DNA from: Macrotis lagotis
Lineage: Eukaryota; Chordata; Mammalia; Peramelemorphia; Peramelidae
Reading direction: 5' to 3'
DNA length: 64,000 nt
NCBI RefSeq assembly: GCF_037893015.1
Contig: NC_133666.1
Location: forward strand, 568,620,389 to 568,684,388
Position numbers and translations under genes: made by a program. Below are positions 37,451-49,382 of the stretch, one piece after another. Under the pieces are notes generated by a model that did not search any database, had not been told where the DNA came from, and was given only the letters and a program-made list of their open reading frames with translations. How positions within the stretch are numbered: position 1 is the first letter of the stretch; every line of letters starts with the position of its first letter.

Positions 37451-37999
37451 CTCTAAAAGTACAAAACCCACAAAAAGAGAGTAGGGAAAAAACTTTTTAG
37501 CTAAATATACCTTGGAGGAAAATCAGGTAATATTTGTCTTACATGGATAAAAAGGGGGGTGATCAGCATATGTGGGAGAACTGGGAAGCCATAGGACTCT
37601 TAGCCTGATCACAGTTCAGTACCCAAGGAACCTGCATCCTGGTTCAACAGCCCAACAGTACAGCATCTCAGCAGTGAGGGCTCCAGATCCAGCACATAAG
37701 GCACAGTACAAACCCTAGGAACACTGATGCATCTGACAGAACTGGATTGGACTATCCTAACCCAGAAAGTAAAGTGGGAACACATGAGCAGTCAGGGCAG
37801 AAAACCAGTGGCAAACACTATGAGCCCAAGGACAAAAAAGTTTCGAACTATACAAAATGAGAAAAAAAAAAAGCCATACCCATAGAGAGCTACTATGGAT
37901 ATAAGGAAGATCAAAATATCATCTCAGAAAAAGAAAGCAGTTACAAAGTGCCTAAATGTGAAGCCTTAAAGGGGTTCATGAATTGGTCTCAAATTCAAA

Positions 38000-38760
38000 A
38001 AAATCCTCTAGGAAGAACTCAGAAAGGATGCTAAAAAACAAATAAGAGAAGAAAAAAAAAACTTGACAAGAAAAAAGTGACAATTATGAATAACTGGGAA
38101 AGGAAACACAAAAATTGGCTCAAGAAAACAAAACTTTGAAAAAATAGAATTAGCCAAATGGAAAAAAAAAGAAAGATATATATCCTTTTAAAGTAGAATT
38201 GACCAATTGGCAAAGAAAACACAAAACCAAATGAAGAAAATAAATCCTTAAAAATTAGAATTGGTCAAGTTAAAATTAATAACCTAATGAGACATCAAGG
38301 CAAAACCAAAACAATGGGAAAATGGAAGAAAAATGAAAAGTAATTCTAAGTAAAACTTGCCAACCTTGAAAATACATCCAGGATAGATAGATAAACCATG
38401 GATTATTGATCTACCTGAAAGCAATGATAAAAGAAAGAGCCTATTCTTCAGGAAATTATCAAATGAAGACTTTTATAATATCTTAAATTAAGATGATAAA
38501 ATAGTCCTTGAAAGGATCCACTGATCATCCTCAGAAAGATATTTCAAAATAAAAACTTCCAGGAATATTGTAATCACATTTTTGAATTATCAATTAAAGT
38601 AAAAAATACTGTAAGCAATCATAAAGAAACAATTCAAATTCCAAGGAAATACAGTCAGGATTATGAAGGCAGTAGCAGCTATAATATTAAAGGATCAGAG
38701 CTTCTGGTGAGAATTGCATACAAAAATAAAGAATTTTGCAAAATTCAGCATACTGTATCA
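38000..38760 (+). pseudogene. L1 ORF1 remnant, copy I
   Basis: Recognisable by order and short matches only: AATTGGTCTCAAATTCAAAA near 37981 matches the AATTGGTCTCCAGCCCAGAA start region of copy C. A Lys-rich coiled-coil section (38040-38340) is followed by GATCTACCTGAAAGCAATGAT near 38409, where copy C reads GGGTTATCTGAAAATATTGAG. Multiple stops. Confidence 0.65.
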
Positions 38761-39546
38761 AGAGGAAAAGATAGAAATTCAAAGAAATAGAAGATTTGTA
38801 AACTTATCTGATTATAAAGACCAGAAATGTACAGAAAATTTGATCTTCAAATAGAAAGGTAAACAATGGGGAAAAAAGATTATTAGTTAAACTAAACTTT
38901 CTGCATTCCTACATAAAAAGAAAATATTTTCTCCTCTTGAGAATTGTACTTCAATTAGAATAGCAGAAAGGAAAATACTTTGATAGAGGGTATGGCTGTG
39001 AGTTGATTATGATGATTTTAATTGTAACTCAAGGACTGCATTTCCATTAGGATAGTTGAAAGGAGTATACTTAGACAGATGGTATGATATAGAAAAATTA
39101 ATACCTTAAAACATTATTACATTGGGAGAAGAAGCAGAAGGCAGAAGACTGTAAATAATATCATATGAAGAGGCACCTAAGATCAATTGTAGTAGAGGAA
39201 AACAAGGGAGGGTTTGAGCATTAATTGATTCTTGCTCTCAAAGTATTTGGCTCCAAGAGACAAGATAAACCCAAATACATTTAGAAATTTATCTGACACT
39301 ACAGAGAAATAAGAGGGGAAAAGAGAAAGCATATAGAAATGTGAAGGAAATGGAGATAGAAGAAAGGAAGAAGGAAAATTAAATTAGGAGTAGGAAGGTG
39401 GAAGAAAAGGAAGGAAGTCTGGTTAGAAAGAAGGGTGGTTTCAGGGATGTGGTGGTCAGAAGCAGTGGTGAGGAGAAGTAAAGTGCCAGGAGAGAGAAAA
39501 GTACAAATAAAAGGAAGATAGAATGAAGGGTAATAAAGAGGTAGTA

Positions 39547-39720
39547 GGGGCAGCTAGGTGGCGTAGTGGATAAAGCACCAGCCCTGGAGTCAGGAGTACC
39601 TGGGTGCAAATCCGGTCTCAGACACTTAATAACTACCTAGCTGTGTGGCCTTGGGCAAGCCACTTAAGCCCTTTTGCCTTGCAAAACCTTAAAAAAAAAC
39701 AAAAAAAAAAACCCCAAAAA
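39547..39720 (+). mobile_element. WSINE1-like SINE
   Basis: Full-length: GGGGCAGCTAGGTGGCGTAG head, GTGCAAATCCGG B box, GTGGCCTTGGGCAAGCC core, TTTTGCCTTGCAAAACC then A-rich tail. Perfect 15-bp target-site duplication AATAAAGAGGTAGTA at 39532-39546 and 39721-39735. Confidence 0.97.
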
Positions 39721-39859
39721 AATAAAGAGGTAGTAATCATAACTGTGAAAGTGAATGGGATGAACTCTCCAATAAAATAGTCGTGGATAGTAAAATGGAT
39801 TAAAAACCAAAAACATTTAATATATTATTAATAAGAAATGTATCTGAAGCAGAGAGATA

Positions 39860-42500
39860 AACACAAAGTAAAGGTAAATGTCTAAAGCAGAATAAATTAT
39901 GCTTCAGATGAAGTGAAAACAAAATGAGTGGTAGTAACCCCTATCTCAGTAAAGAAAAAGTAAGAATAGATTTAATTAAAAAGAATTAAGAAGGAAACTT
40001 CATCTAATTAAAAAGTGCCATAAACAATTAATTATTTCCTTTACCAAACATTTATGTAAAAACTACTATAGCATTCCAAGTCTTAGAGGACAAGCCAAGT
40101 GCATTAAAGACATAGACAGCAAAGCAATGCTAGTGGGGGACCTCAAACTACCTCTTTCACAATTAGACAAATCTAAGAAATAAATAAATATATTGTAAGT
40201 TAAAGAGTTGAAGACAGTTTTAGAAATTTAGACATGAGAGACCTATAGAGAAAATATAAATTTAGAAATTCTGAAATAAAACCAAAAGAGAGATTAATAA
40301 AATTTAAAATAAGAAAACAAATTAATAAATATAATTGCTTTGACTTTTATAAAAAATAAAATAAACAATTTGCTAATTTGATTAGAAAAATGTTAAACTA
40401 TATTATTAGTACCAAAAGTGAAACATATTGAAAAAGGAGGAAATTAAAGTTTTATTTTTGAACTATTTTGCACAACTCAATATCAAGAACAATTTAATTG
40501 AAATGCATGAATATTTTAAAAAATTAACTTGTCAAAAATTAACAGAATAGGAAAAGCAATAAGGAAAATATGCTATTTAAGAAAAAACACATTGAAGAAC
40601 CATCAGTAACTATCTATGAAAAAATATCCTGGACCAAATGCATTCACAAGTGAATTCTAAAAAAATACATAAAGAGCAATTGATTCTAATTCTATATGAA
40701 CTACTTGAAAAAAACAGGCAAAGAAAGAGTTCTGAAAAATTCCTTTTATGACATAAACATGGTACTAATAAATCAGGAAGATCAAAAAATCATTAACTTA
40801 TAGATCAATTGTTTTAATGAACATTGATGCAAAAAAATTAAATAGTATATTAGCAAAGAAATTACAATAATTTTTTACTTAGACAATGCATTTGGATTGA
40901 GTAGAAACTATTCCAGGAATACAGGGATAATTCAGTATTAGGAAAACAATAAGCATTATTGACCATATAAATAAAAAACTAGGAGAAATCATATGATTAC
41001 GTCAGATGCTGAAAAAAATTGACAAAATGTAGCACCACTTGTTATTAAAAACGCTAGAGAGTATATCTATCTCTATCTCTATCAAATCATCATAATAGGC
41101 AGTAACAAATAATTGAAAAAGAAATTCCATTAAAAGTAATAAAATATCTTGTCTACCTAAAATGATCAACTTTTAAATTTTATGAAGACAATTATAAAAC
41201 TCCAGGAAAAATGAAATTAAATATAAATAATTGAAAAAAGTAATTTTTCTTGGGTAGGCTGAGCTAATATATTAAAAATGGCAGTTCTCCCTAAATTAAA
41301 TTACTTATTTTGTTACATACCAATCAAGTATTTTATAAGGTTAGAAAAAAAAGCAACAAAACTCATCTGGAGATGAGCATCAATGGAATTAATGGGAACA
41401 AAAAAGGGCAATGGGAGGTGACCTTGTCATTCCCGACCTAAACCTACATCATTAAGGCATAATTCTTCAAAAAAATTTTGTTCATGAAGAAATAGAGAAG
41501 TGGATTGATAATAAATACTTGGAAAATTAGAAAAGAATAGAAAGAAAAAAATAGAAAAAAATAGAAAGAAGGTAGAGACCAAAATCTCAAAATCTATAAA
41601 AAGATAAGTAAGAGACAGGTACATGACTTAGGGATTAGAGGTGAAACTATAAAGCAATTAAAAGGAAAAGGAAAAATCATATCTATGGATTGGGGAACAG
41701 TTTATAACCAAATAAATGACAGAAAACATTATAAAACACAAAATGGATAATCTTGATTATATTAAATTAAAAAAGTTTTTACACAAATAAAACAAATTCA
41801 AACAAGATTTGAAGGAATGCAAAAAAAAACTGGGAAATAATTTTCCCAAATGGAGTAATATTAAGGGCCTCAATACTAAAATATGTTGAGTACAGATTCA
41901 AATTTATATGAATGTAAGTCATTGCCCAATTGACAAATGATAAAATATCAGTTTTCAGATGAAGAAATTAAAGGCACCAAAAGGAATATTAAAAAATATT
42001 CCAAATCATTATTGATTAATGCCCACTAAAACAACTCTGAGATACCACATCACATGTATTAAATTGATGTAAATGTCAAAAAAAGGAAAATGATCAGTGT
42101 TGGAAGGTAAATGGGAAAACTGGGACAGAAATACACTTTTGGTGGAGATGTGAAGTGATTCAACCATCTGGAGAATAATTTGGAGCTATGTCTAAATGGC
42201 AATGAAACTGAATACTCTTTGGTCCAGCAATAGCACTTCTAGGTCTGTATTCCAATGAGATCATAAAAAAAAAGGGGGAAAGGACCCACATGTATAAAAA
42301 AGCAGCTCTTTTAGTAGTGGCAAAGAATTAGAACTTATAAGGATGCTCATCAGTTGGAAAATGACAATAAATTATGATATACGAATGTGATGGAGTACTA
42401 TTGTTCTTCAGGAAATAATGAATTGCTGGGACTTCAGAAAATGCTGGGAAAACTTCTATGAATCGATGTTGTTGAGCATATTGAGCAGAACCAAAAGAAC
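39860..42500 (+). pseudogene. L1 ORF2 remnant, copy I
   Basis: Blocks in L1 order: CACATTGAAGAACCATCAGT..CTGGACCAAATGCATTCACAAGTGAATTCT (the PGPDxFTSEF block, 40635), TTAGATGCTGAAAAA-type block near 41000 (TCAGATGCTGAAAAAAATTGAC), ATGGCAGTTCTCCCTAAATTAAATTAC near 41278 (thumb), and the knuckle region TGTTGGAAGGTAAATGGGAAAACTGGGAC near 42099. A large part of the palm, including the FADD region, is missing or unreadable near 41060-41110. Confidence 0.75.
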
Positions 42501-42938
42501 ATTGTACACATTTAACAGCAATATTGTGTGATGAACATGACTCTCCTCAGCAATTCAGTGATCAATGTCAATTCTAAGACTTATGAAAAATGCCATACAC
42601 ATCCAGAGGAAAAAAGAAACAAAAAGAAACAAATTTAAAAAAAAGAAAACGTGGAGTCTGAATGCACAAAAAAACATATGCTTTTCACTTTTTGAAATTT
42701 GATTTCCAGTTTTTTTTCCTATCAGGTACTTCCTCCCTTTATTTCTGATTCTTCTTTCACAACTTGAGTAATGTAGGAAAAAAGAAAAAGATTAAATGTG
42801 ATTGTATCTGTTTTAGCTATATCAGATTACTCACTCTTTCAGGAAGGTAACAGGGAAGGAATGGTGGTAGAAATATATTGAACTCAAATTTTACAAAAAA
42901 AAAATGAATGTTAAAAATTGTCTTTGAAAGTTATTGGG

Positions 42939-43094
42939 GGGGGGGGTGGCTAGGTGGCACAGTGGATAAAGCACCAGCCCTAGAGTCAGCAGTACCTGGG
43001 TTCAAATCTGGTATCAAACATTTAATAATTACCTAGCTGTGTGGCCTTGGGCAAGCCACTTAACCCCATTTGCCTTGCAAAAACATAAAAAAAG
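42939..43094 (+). mobile_element. WSINE1-like SINE after L1 copy I
   Basis: Poly-G run then TGGCTAGGTGGCACAGTGG, GGGTTCAAATCTGG, tail CCCCATTTGCCTTGCAAAAAC. Target-site duplication AAGTTATTGGG at 42928-42938 and 43096-43106. It landed in the L1 copy I tail. Confidence 0.95.
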
Positions 43095-43106
43095 GAAGTT
43101 ATTGGG

Positions 43107-44040
43107 AAAAAATTTAAATTGTATTCAAAAAAGTTTGAAAAATATGAAAAGAAATTGTTTTTCTTTTTCCTGTTACCTCTAGTAAGTTGTTTCTTTTTTT
43201 AAGTATGTGAGTGGATTGAAGGAGATAAAGACAATTGTGACTGTTGCTATTGTTTAGTGAGTTTCTTTAATTAACTGAATTTAATTACCCATGCTGACCT
43301 TGTTCCAAATTAACATGAATAATCAGAGTTCAATTTTTTTTTCCTAAGAAAAATTAAGTTATAATGATTCAAATTTGCTAAAGTATCTGGCATCTATAAA
43401 AAAGACAGCCCACATCAACCCTGACTTTTGCGTGACTGCAAAAACAGTATTACATGGCAAAAATTTAGGAAAAAACCACATCAAACAAATATAGTAAATC
43501 CATAAATTCAGGATGTACATGACTGAACTTGAGAGCAGAACTGTAATTCTATCTAAAATGTCATGATATTTTCAAATTGCAGAAAATGACCTCTGACAAG
43601 AGACATTTGGCATCTTATGACAACGTAAACGTGTAATGTTCTTTTGTCATTTCCATCTCAGGTGATGGCTACAATAAGTTGTAACTTATTTTTTCCACTG
43701 CTTTTTAGTGTCTGTCCCAGGTTTTCTTGATGACTTTGATCGACAGAAAATTTTCCTTTACTTCAATCTTCCCTTTAGAAATAACTTTATTTATTTATTT
43801 ATTTTTAGAAATAACTTTAAAAGGTCTTCCTACCTCTCCACAAGTGCAGGGAATATTCTGGAAGATTAAAATATCACTTAATCCAAAAGATATCAAGTAC
43901 AGTTAGGAATAAAGGAGACAGTGGAGTGTACAGGTATTCATTCTTATTTAGCTCGTCAACAAATATTTATTCTATTTAAGTACTGCTTACAGATGCTGGA
44001 ATAATATTGTGTCATATTATATATTATATGCAGATAGTAT
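43107..44040. other. no gene seen
   Basis: AT-rich sequence of unknown content, with a short (TTTA)n patch near 43788-43804. No recognised element or coding region. Confidence 0.4.
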
Positions 44041-44044
44041 TCAA

Positions 44045-44507
44045 CACCTATTTTTAGAAATTTTCCCTCCAGCCCTTTCCTCTTCCCTGCCTAAAATGGC
44101 AAGTAATAGGATATACATGCAGATCTTATCAAATACATTTTCTTATTAGTCAGTGTGAAATATGAAATAGAACAAAAGGGAAACTCTCCCCCCCCCAAAA
44201 AAAAGCAGTTAAAAAAAGTGAAAATAGTGTGTTTTGTCCTGAATTCAGAGACCATAGTTGTTTTTCTATATGGAGATGACATTTTCCATCACGAGTCTTA
44301 GAATTATCTGTGATCGGGGTGGCTAGGTGGCATAGTGGATAAAGCACTGGTCTTGGAGTCAGGAGTATCTGGGTTCAAATCCAGTCTCAGACATTTAATA
44401 ATTACCTAGCTGTGTGGCCTTGGTCAAGCCACTTAACCCCAACTGCCTCACAAAAAAACCTAAAAAAAAAAAAAAGGAATTATCTGTGATCACTGTATTG
44501 CTGCTAT
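44045..44507 (-). mobile_element. L1 3'-end fragment, split by a SINE
   Basis: Reversed L1 3' UTR: TTTCCCTCCAGCCCTTTCC.., GACATTTTCCATCACGAGTCTTAGAATTATCTGTGATC, and after the SINE CACTGTATTGCTG. The same 3'-end type appears at 60405-60785. Its continuation GAGCTAAGTCTTTTATAGTTGATCATCACACAATGT is found at 44754-44790, after the insert at 44508-44750. Confidence 0.7.
44316..44476 (+). mobile_element. WSINE1-like SINE
   Basis: GGGGTGGCTAGGTGGCATAGTGG head, GGGTTCAAATCCAG B box, CCCCAACTGCCTCACAAAAAAA tail. Perfect 15-bp target-site duplication GAATTATCTGTGATC at 44301-44315 and 44477-44491. Confidence 0.97.
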
Positions 44508-44750
44508 TATCCCATGTGCTATCACTGTATGCAGAAAGAGAATCTGTTTGTAAATGCATTGCCTGTACCAACATCATGTGATAATTTCAGGGTTGGGATG
44601 AGAGCACTTTTACTCAAGAGGGAGTGGAAGTCCAGAGGGAGAGTATCACTTTTGTTCATAAGGGATTAGAAACCCTAAGGTATGATATTACTTATAGTCC
44701 TGATAGTGAGGAAAAGTATTAGTTGCAATTCCAAAGGATCATGGTCTCAT
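44508..44750 (-). repeat. unclassified repeat, copy 1 (inverted relative to copy 2)
   Basis: Interrupts the L1 3' end. Its reverse complement (ATCCCTTATGAACAAAAGTG.., CCTCTTGAGTAAAAGTGCTC, AACCCTGAAATTATCACATGATG, ATTCTCTTTCTGCATACAGTGATAGCACATGG in decayed form) aligns with 45200-45470. It is not SINE or L1 sequence that I recognise. Confidence 0.75.
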
Positions 44751-44753
44751 TCT

Positions 44754-44800
44754 GAGCTAAGTCTTTTATAGTTGATCATCACACAATGTAAAGAATTCAT
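44754..44800 (-). mobile_element. continuation of the L1 3'-end fragment
   Basis: GAGCTAAGTCTTTTATAGTTG then ATCATCACACAATGT continues the reversed L1 3' sequence broken by the 44508-44750 insert. Confidence 0.65.
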
Positions 44801-45190
44801 TTTTTAAATATTATTCATATCTCTTTTATGAATTTGTCAATTTTGTTTGAGCAATTTTCTTGCTTTGATCATGTTATGTTACCAAATTTGTTTCTCTGCA
44901 ACTAATATTTAATTTAAAAAAAAACCCATTTCTCCATGAATTGGTGTGGGCAATTTATATTGTTGAGGCTTTTCTTGGTACCATCAGGATTACATTGTCT
45001 ATTCAGTTTTTATTTTGATTGTCCCTTTCATGATATGCTTTTTATGATCAGATTATTTTTGTTTGTTTTTTTCTCCTTTTTTATCATTTTATTTTTTGAT
45101 TTTGAAATTTATGTTAAATTTCACTCTTATCTAGGTGCCTTTGGTAAAGGTAGTATGACAAAGAAAGAGATGTAATCACTCCCCACCCCC
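44800..45190. other. no feature seen
   Basis: AT-rich spacer between the two inverted repeat copies. A 79-codon frame (44936-45175) is Phe-rich low-complexity reading and not supported as a gene. Confidence 0.35.
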
Positions 45191-45194
45191 TAGT

Positions 45195-45470
45195 CTGTAT
45201 TCAAATTCTTCTTCAGGAAGAGTACATGATACTTCAGAATTGCACTCAATACTGTTTCTTACTTTTGATGATACCTGAGGACTGATCCCTTGTAATCCTT
45301 GATCCCTTGTGAACAAAAGTGATACTCTGTCAAAGTGATTCCATTACCTCTTGAACAAAAGTGCTCCTTTCAGCCCTGAAATGATGACCTGATATAGTTA
45401 TAGGTGATAAGCTTACCAAGCAATGTCTGATTCTGTTTTCAGTGGTAGCAACATGGTGTCTCTTCTAAGT
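45195..45470 (+). repeat. unclassified repeat, copy 2
   Basis: ATGATACTTCAGAATTGCACTC.., ATCCCTTGTGAACAAAAGTG, TACCTCTTGAACAAAAGTGCTCC, CAGCCCTGAAATGATGACCTG and TTTTCAGTGGTAGCAACATGG pair with the reverse complement of 44508-44750. The element may extend to about 45710, where L1 sequence starts. Confidence 0.75.
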
Positions 45471-45714
45471 GACTTCTGTTCAGTTTCTGGGTCCCTTTAC
45501 AACTGTTGGCTTGAGAGCACCCCAAACTTACTGATGCATTTCTCAACACCACCTGCTCCCACCACCAATATTTTATCCAAGTAGGCTTCAGGATAGCCTC
45601 CTCCTCATGACACAAATCTTATTTCTGATAGTCTGATTCCACGTTGTCTCAGTATGGAGGAATGACTCATTCTGACTTTCTACTTGTTCTCCAATATGAG
45701 AATTTGATTTCTCT

Positions 45715-46171
45715 GTAATGGCAAAGAACAGGGAAATGAAGTTATACCCCTCAAAATGAGAAATGACTGAACAAGTTATGGCATGTGATTGATGGAATAT
45801 TACTCTACTATAAGGAATGACAGATCAATGATTTCAGAAAAAAAATTGAATGATTGTCCTGAAATTTTGAAGAAAATGAACAGAATCAAAAGAACATTGA
45901 ATAAAGTAATAGCAATTTTTAGGAAGGAATAAGCTATTTTGACTATTACAAATACTCAAATGAATTATAAAGTATATATATATATATATTATATATATAT
46001 ATATATGAAAAATAAGTTACTGCATCCAGAGAAAGGAATGATGAATAGAATTATGCATGCACACATGTATGTACATATACATACACATATACACATATAT
46101 GTAGAAACACACATCAGATATGTTTGTGTACCTATGTGTATGTATGTATATATAGCTGTGGATATATACAC

Positions 46172-46224
<53 letters not shown>

Positions 46225-46330
46225 TATATACACATATATGTATTACCTACTTTTGCCCAATGGTAGTCATCTCTTACTGCGGGGGGGGGAAGATAGGAAG
46301 GAAAAAATGAATGGAAATTGATGATTTTGT
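45715..46330 (+). mobile_element. L1 3' fragment with TA-rich microsatellites
   Basis: ATGGCAAAGAACAGGGAAATG.., GAAATGACTGAACAAGTTATGGCATGTGATTGATGGAATATTACT and AATGAACAGAATCAAAAGAACATTG are the ORF2 end of an older L1. CATCCAGAGAAAGGAATG near 46023 and GGAAGATAGGAAGG near 46290 are 3' UTR. TA runs split it at 45971-46005 and 46176-46221. Confidence 0.7.
46176..46221. repeat. (TA)n microsatellite
   Basis: Uninterrupted TA. A further TA run lies at 45971-46005, and TA/CA/TG-rich sequence fills 46060-46175. Confidence 0.95.
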
Positions 46331-46650
46331 TTTTTCTTAGAGGTATAAATAATTAGGAAGTTGTGAATAGTAGATTTATAGTTTCATATACTATCATCTT
46401 TTTTAATTGTATTTTTTATGGTACTACTTGTTTTATTTAATATATTAAACATAAATAGATATATAACAAAACAAATAAAATGACAAAAATAGAAATGAAG
46501 TGGTTGTATTGGTTGCTTTTCAGGTCCCTTCTATTTCTAAATCTATTATCCTGTGATATGATTTCTCCCATTAATTATCACTATTCTTTTCATTTTGACT
46601 TTTTGACTTGTTTATAGTCCTTGCCATCTGCCCTGCAAGAGAGAGTGACC
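46330..46650. other. no gene; possible MIR3-like scrap
   Basis: AGGTCCCTTCTATTTCTAAATCTATTATCC at 46523-46552 recalls the common MIR-type end AGGTCCCTTCCAGCTCTAAATCTATGATCC. Otherwise nothing recognised. Confidence 0.4.
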
Positions 46651-46651
46651 A

Positions 46652-47900
46652 CTTCCAGCCAAGATGGTGGAGCAAAGACAGGCACTGTCCCAAGTGCTCA
46701 TGGTCCCCTCTCAAAAATAACATGAAAGAAACCTCCTAACAGAAATTTGATCAAGAAAACCCAGAAAGAGAAGCTAGGAGAAGAACACCTACCAACAAGA
46801 TAGAGCAGGGGACTGTGAGAGAATCGGGAGCAGAGAGCGGAGGACCAGTGCAGGGACAGTAGCAGGGTGAAGCCAGAAGACTGTCCTTAGCCCAGAGATT
46901 TTAGCAACTGGCAGGTGTGACGACCAACTTTAGCCATGAAATCTTTGACGGGGGTAGGTGGGGGGAGAGAGGACTGACAAGAGAGTGAGTTCCAGCACAA
47001 AGAGTTTCAGAGAATGCCTGGAAAATGCCCAGCTTGGCTCAGCACCTGAACTCCATACATTTAGCAGAGCCCTTTTCCCAGAAAGACTGGTAAACAATGC
47101 CCTGCCCAGGTATGGGCAACACAGTTCACTCAGCTGAAAGGGAGATTAACTCCCTCCCTCAGGGCTGAGCCCACTGTTCAAGGTCAGTTCAGACCCAGCT
47201 GCTGAGGGCCTCAAACACTCCACAGAAAGCAACCAGCATCCCCTACTGGCAAACCTTTGGAATGACTAAGTCAAGTAAACAAAGCCTCTAGGATTTTCAA
47301 AAGCAAATCTCTGAGAGCCAGGCCCTCCCCAAGATAAGATCCTAGGAAAATTAAGAAAGGCCAACAAAAAGGGGGGCATTCTTAGAAGAAATAGATTCTA
47401 ACTCAGAGAGATCTAGCACTTCAGAGGAGAATATGAATTGTTCTCCAGCCCAGAAAGACTTCCTTGAAGAAATAAGGAAGGAGTTTAAAAATCCATTGGA
47501 AAAACTGGGAAAAAGAAACTTATGAGAAAATTAACTTATTGCAAGAGAAAATTAATATTTCACAACTAGAAAACAAATCCTTTGAAAATACAATTAGACA
47601 AATACAAGATAAGAATAATTCTCTCAGATCCTCAATTGGGCAAATGCAAAAAGACAATAATTCTCTCAAAACCTCAATTGGTCAAATGGAAAACTCTTAC
47701 AAAAAATAGAATTGATCAACTGGAAAAGGATTTGCAACAGGTAAATGAAGAAAATTCTTCTCTTAAATAAAGAATGGGGTCTGTAGAAATTAATTACTTC
47801 ATGATACAGCAAGAAACTGTGAAACAAATCCCCCAAAATAAAAAAAATAGAAGAAAATGTACAATACCTCATCAGAAAAACCACTGAGCTCCATAATAGA
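46652..47900 (+). mobile_element. L1 5' half (copy F): 5' UTR and ORF1 N-terminus
   Basis: Starts CTTCCAGCCAAGATGGTGGAG. The GC-rich 5' UTR (to about 47340) resembles that of copy C, sharing AGAAAACCCAGAAA..AGAAGAACA..TACCAACAA. ORF1 begins near 47345 (GAAAATTAAGAAAGGCCAACA) and keeps the coiled coil DQLEKDLQQVNEENSSLK (47711-47770) and CTCATCAGAAAAACCACTGAGCTCC (47868). L1 copy F sequence stops around 47900, in mid ORF1. Confidence 0.85.
47345..47900 (+). pseudogene. L1 ORF1 N-terminal remnant, copy F
   Basis: N-terminal and coiled-coil section of the L1 RNA-binding protein. Repeated heptad-like units (SLKTSIGQM-type, read in mixed frames at 47620-47690) lead to KNRIDQLEKDLQQVNEENSSLK, which ends at a TAA at 47768. 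Frameshifts are present, and the RNA-binding domain is absent. Confidence 0.8.
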
Positions 47901-47914
47901 TTGATTACAGAAAT

Positions 47915-48480
47915 AAAAATTAAGACATTATTGACATATTTTCTTGCACCTATCAGACTGAATGATAGAGTTCTTTCAATTGGGAAATGGCTAAACAAGG
48001 TATGATATCTGATTGTGATGAAATACTATTGTGGTAAAAGGAAAGGTAAGCTGATTTATTTTAGGGAAACAAAATCATAGAAAGACTTGCATGAAATACT
48101 GAAAGTGAAATAAACAGTAGAAAGAGAATATTATACATATTAACAGAGATGTTGTACTAAGAATAACTTTGGCTAATTCTTCTTAATATCATATTTATTC
48201 AAGGAAATTACAAAAAAACTTGAAGGATGATGCTACCCATATTTAGAAAAAATTATGGAAATATACATAATATGATATACATGCACGTAATATTTTTTCC
48301 ATTTTCTGAATATATGTATATACATGTAAATTCCCATAGTTCATCATAAATTCTCTAAGATTAAGCTCTATTTCCTTATCTTTGTATGGCAAGTGAATAG
48401 ATAGTATATGAAGTATATAGCATGGTAGTTGTTAAATATTTTTTGAATAAGAAAATAGAAAACAAAAAATATATTTGGCC
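47915..48480 (+). mobile_element. older L1 3' fragment
   Basis: TTGGGAAATGGCTAAACAAGGTATGATATC..GATTGTGATGAAATACTATTG, GACTTGCATGAAATACTGAAAGTGAAATAAACAG and AAACTTGAAGGATGATGCTACCC are the ORF2 end and 3' UTR of an L1 more diverged than copy F. It could be a separate insertion rather than the 3' part of copy F. Confidence 0.65.
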
Positions 48481-48689
48481 ATGTGCAAAGTAATAGAACA
48501 CAGGAAAAGGAAAGACTTATGTACTTTCTGCCTACACTTCCTCACCCGCTTCACCTACTCCTAATATCTGCATATTCAGGCTTCTTTCCAATATAAACAA
48601 TTTGAAAAATCCTAAGGAAAGGTCAGGAGTGTCTTCAAACATTCTAGTACATGGAGAAAGAGCAATGAAGGCAAAAACATATTGCAAAT

Positions 48690-49215
48690 AGTAATCTGTC
48701 AGTAACTGAACAAATTGTGGTATGTGACTGAAATAAAATGCTCTTTTTTATGGAAATGATGAATCAAAAGCTATCAGTAAAAATTACATGAACATACAAA
48801 ATTGAAAATGTACTATATGCAAAGTAAAAGTAATATTACAAGATGATCAGATTTGAATAACCTACCTTTTCCCCTTAATGTTATGACCCGAGTATTCTGA
48901 AGGTCTTATGATATAGAATATTATCTACCTCAAAGATAGAGCTGATGGTTTTGAAGCAAACCTGCTTCAAAATAAACTTCCTCTGTTTTTCTTGAGTATT
49001 CTTTTTTATGGAAACTGTTATGTTTACTTTTACACATGATTATTGTGTTTGTTTTCAGGGAGTATATATTTTAAACCTATATCAATGAACTTGTTTTCTC
49101 AATGATGGGAAGTAGGATGGGAGGAAGGGAGAGAATTTGGAATAAACATTTTGGAAAAGAATGTGGAAATTTGTTTTTGTATGTAATTTGGAGAAATATT
49201 AAATAAAATATCAAA
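48690..49215 (+). mobile_element. L1 3' fragment, diverged
   Basis: GTAACTGAACAAATTGTGGTATG at the left. At the right are a 3' UTR segment with GGGAAGTAGGATGGGAGGAAGGGAG, TTTTTGTATGTAATTTGGAG and an AAATAAAATATC end. The tail of this L1 type is GGAAGGGAG..ATTTTTACATGTAATTGG. Confidence 0.7.
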
Positions 49216-49382
49216 AAGTTCTAACAATAGAAGAAAAATATAGGTGGGAGAATGAATAATTAATAAAATCATGGTGTAAACAGGACCAAATTGTCTCTTA
49301 AAATAAAAACAAAAATATAAATATCAAAAAATGCAAGAAATGCAAAAATATTTTTATTTCTTTGAAAATCACTATGTAGGGG

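Larger units (their letters stand above)
37500..42927 (+). mobile_element. old near-full-length L1 (copy I) with SINE insertion
   Basis: Plus-strand L1 of an older subfamily. A 5' UTR-like part (about 37555-37900) is followed by an ORF1 remnant (38000-38760), a purine-rich inter-ORF segment (about 38900-39500), an ORF2 remnant (about 39860-42500) and a 3' UTR with AAAAAAAAAATGAATG near 42900. Divergence from copy C is much greater: almost no open frame survives. The SINE at 39547-39720 sits in the inter-ORF part. The exact 5' boundary and target-site duplication were not found. Confidence 0.8.

Noticed and set aside
44936..45175. 79-codon Phe-rich frame
   Set aside because: Low-complexity T-rich reading between two inverted repeats; no family resemblance.
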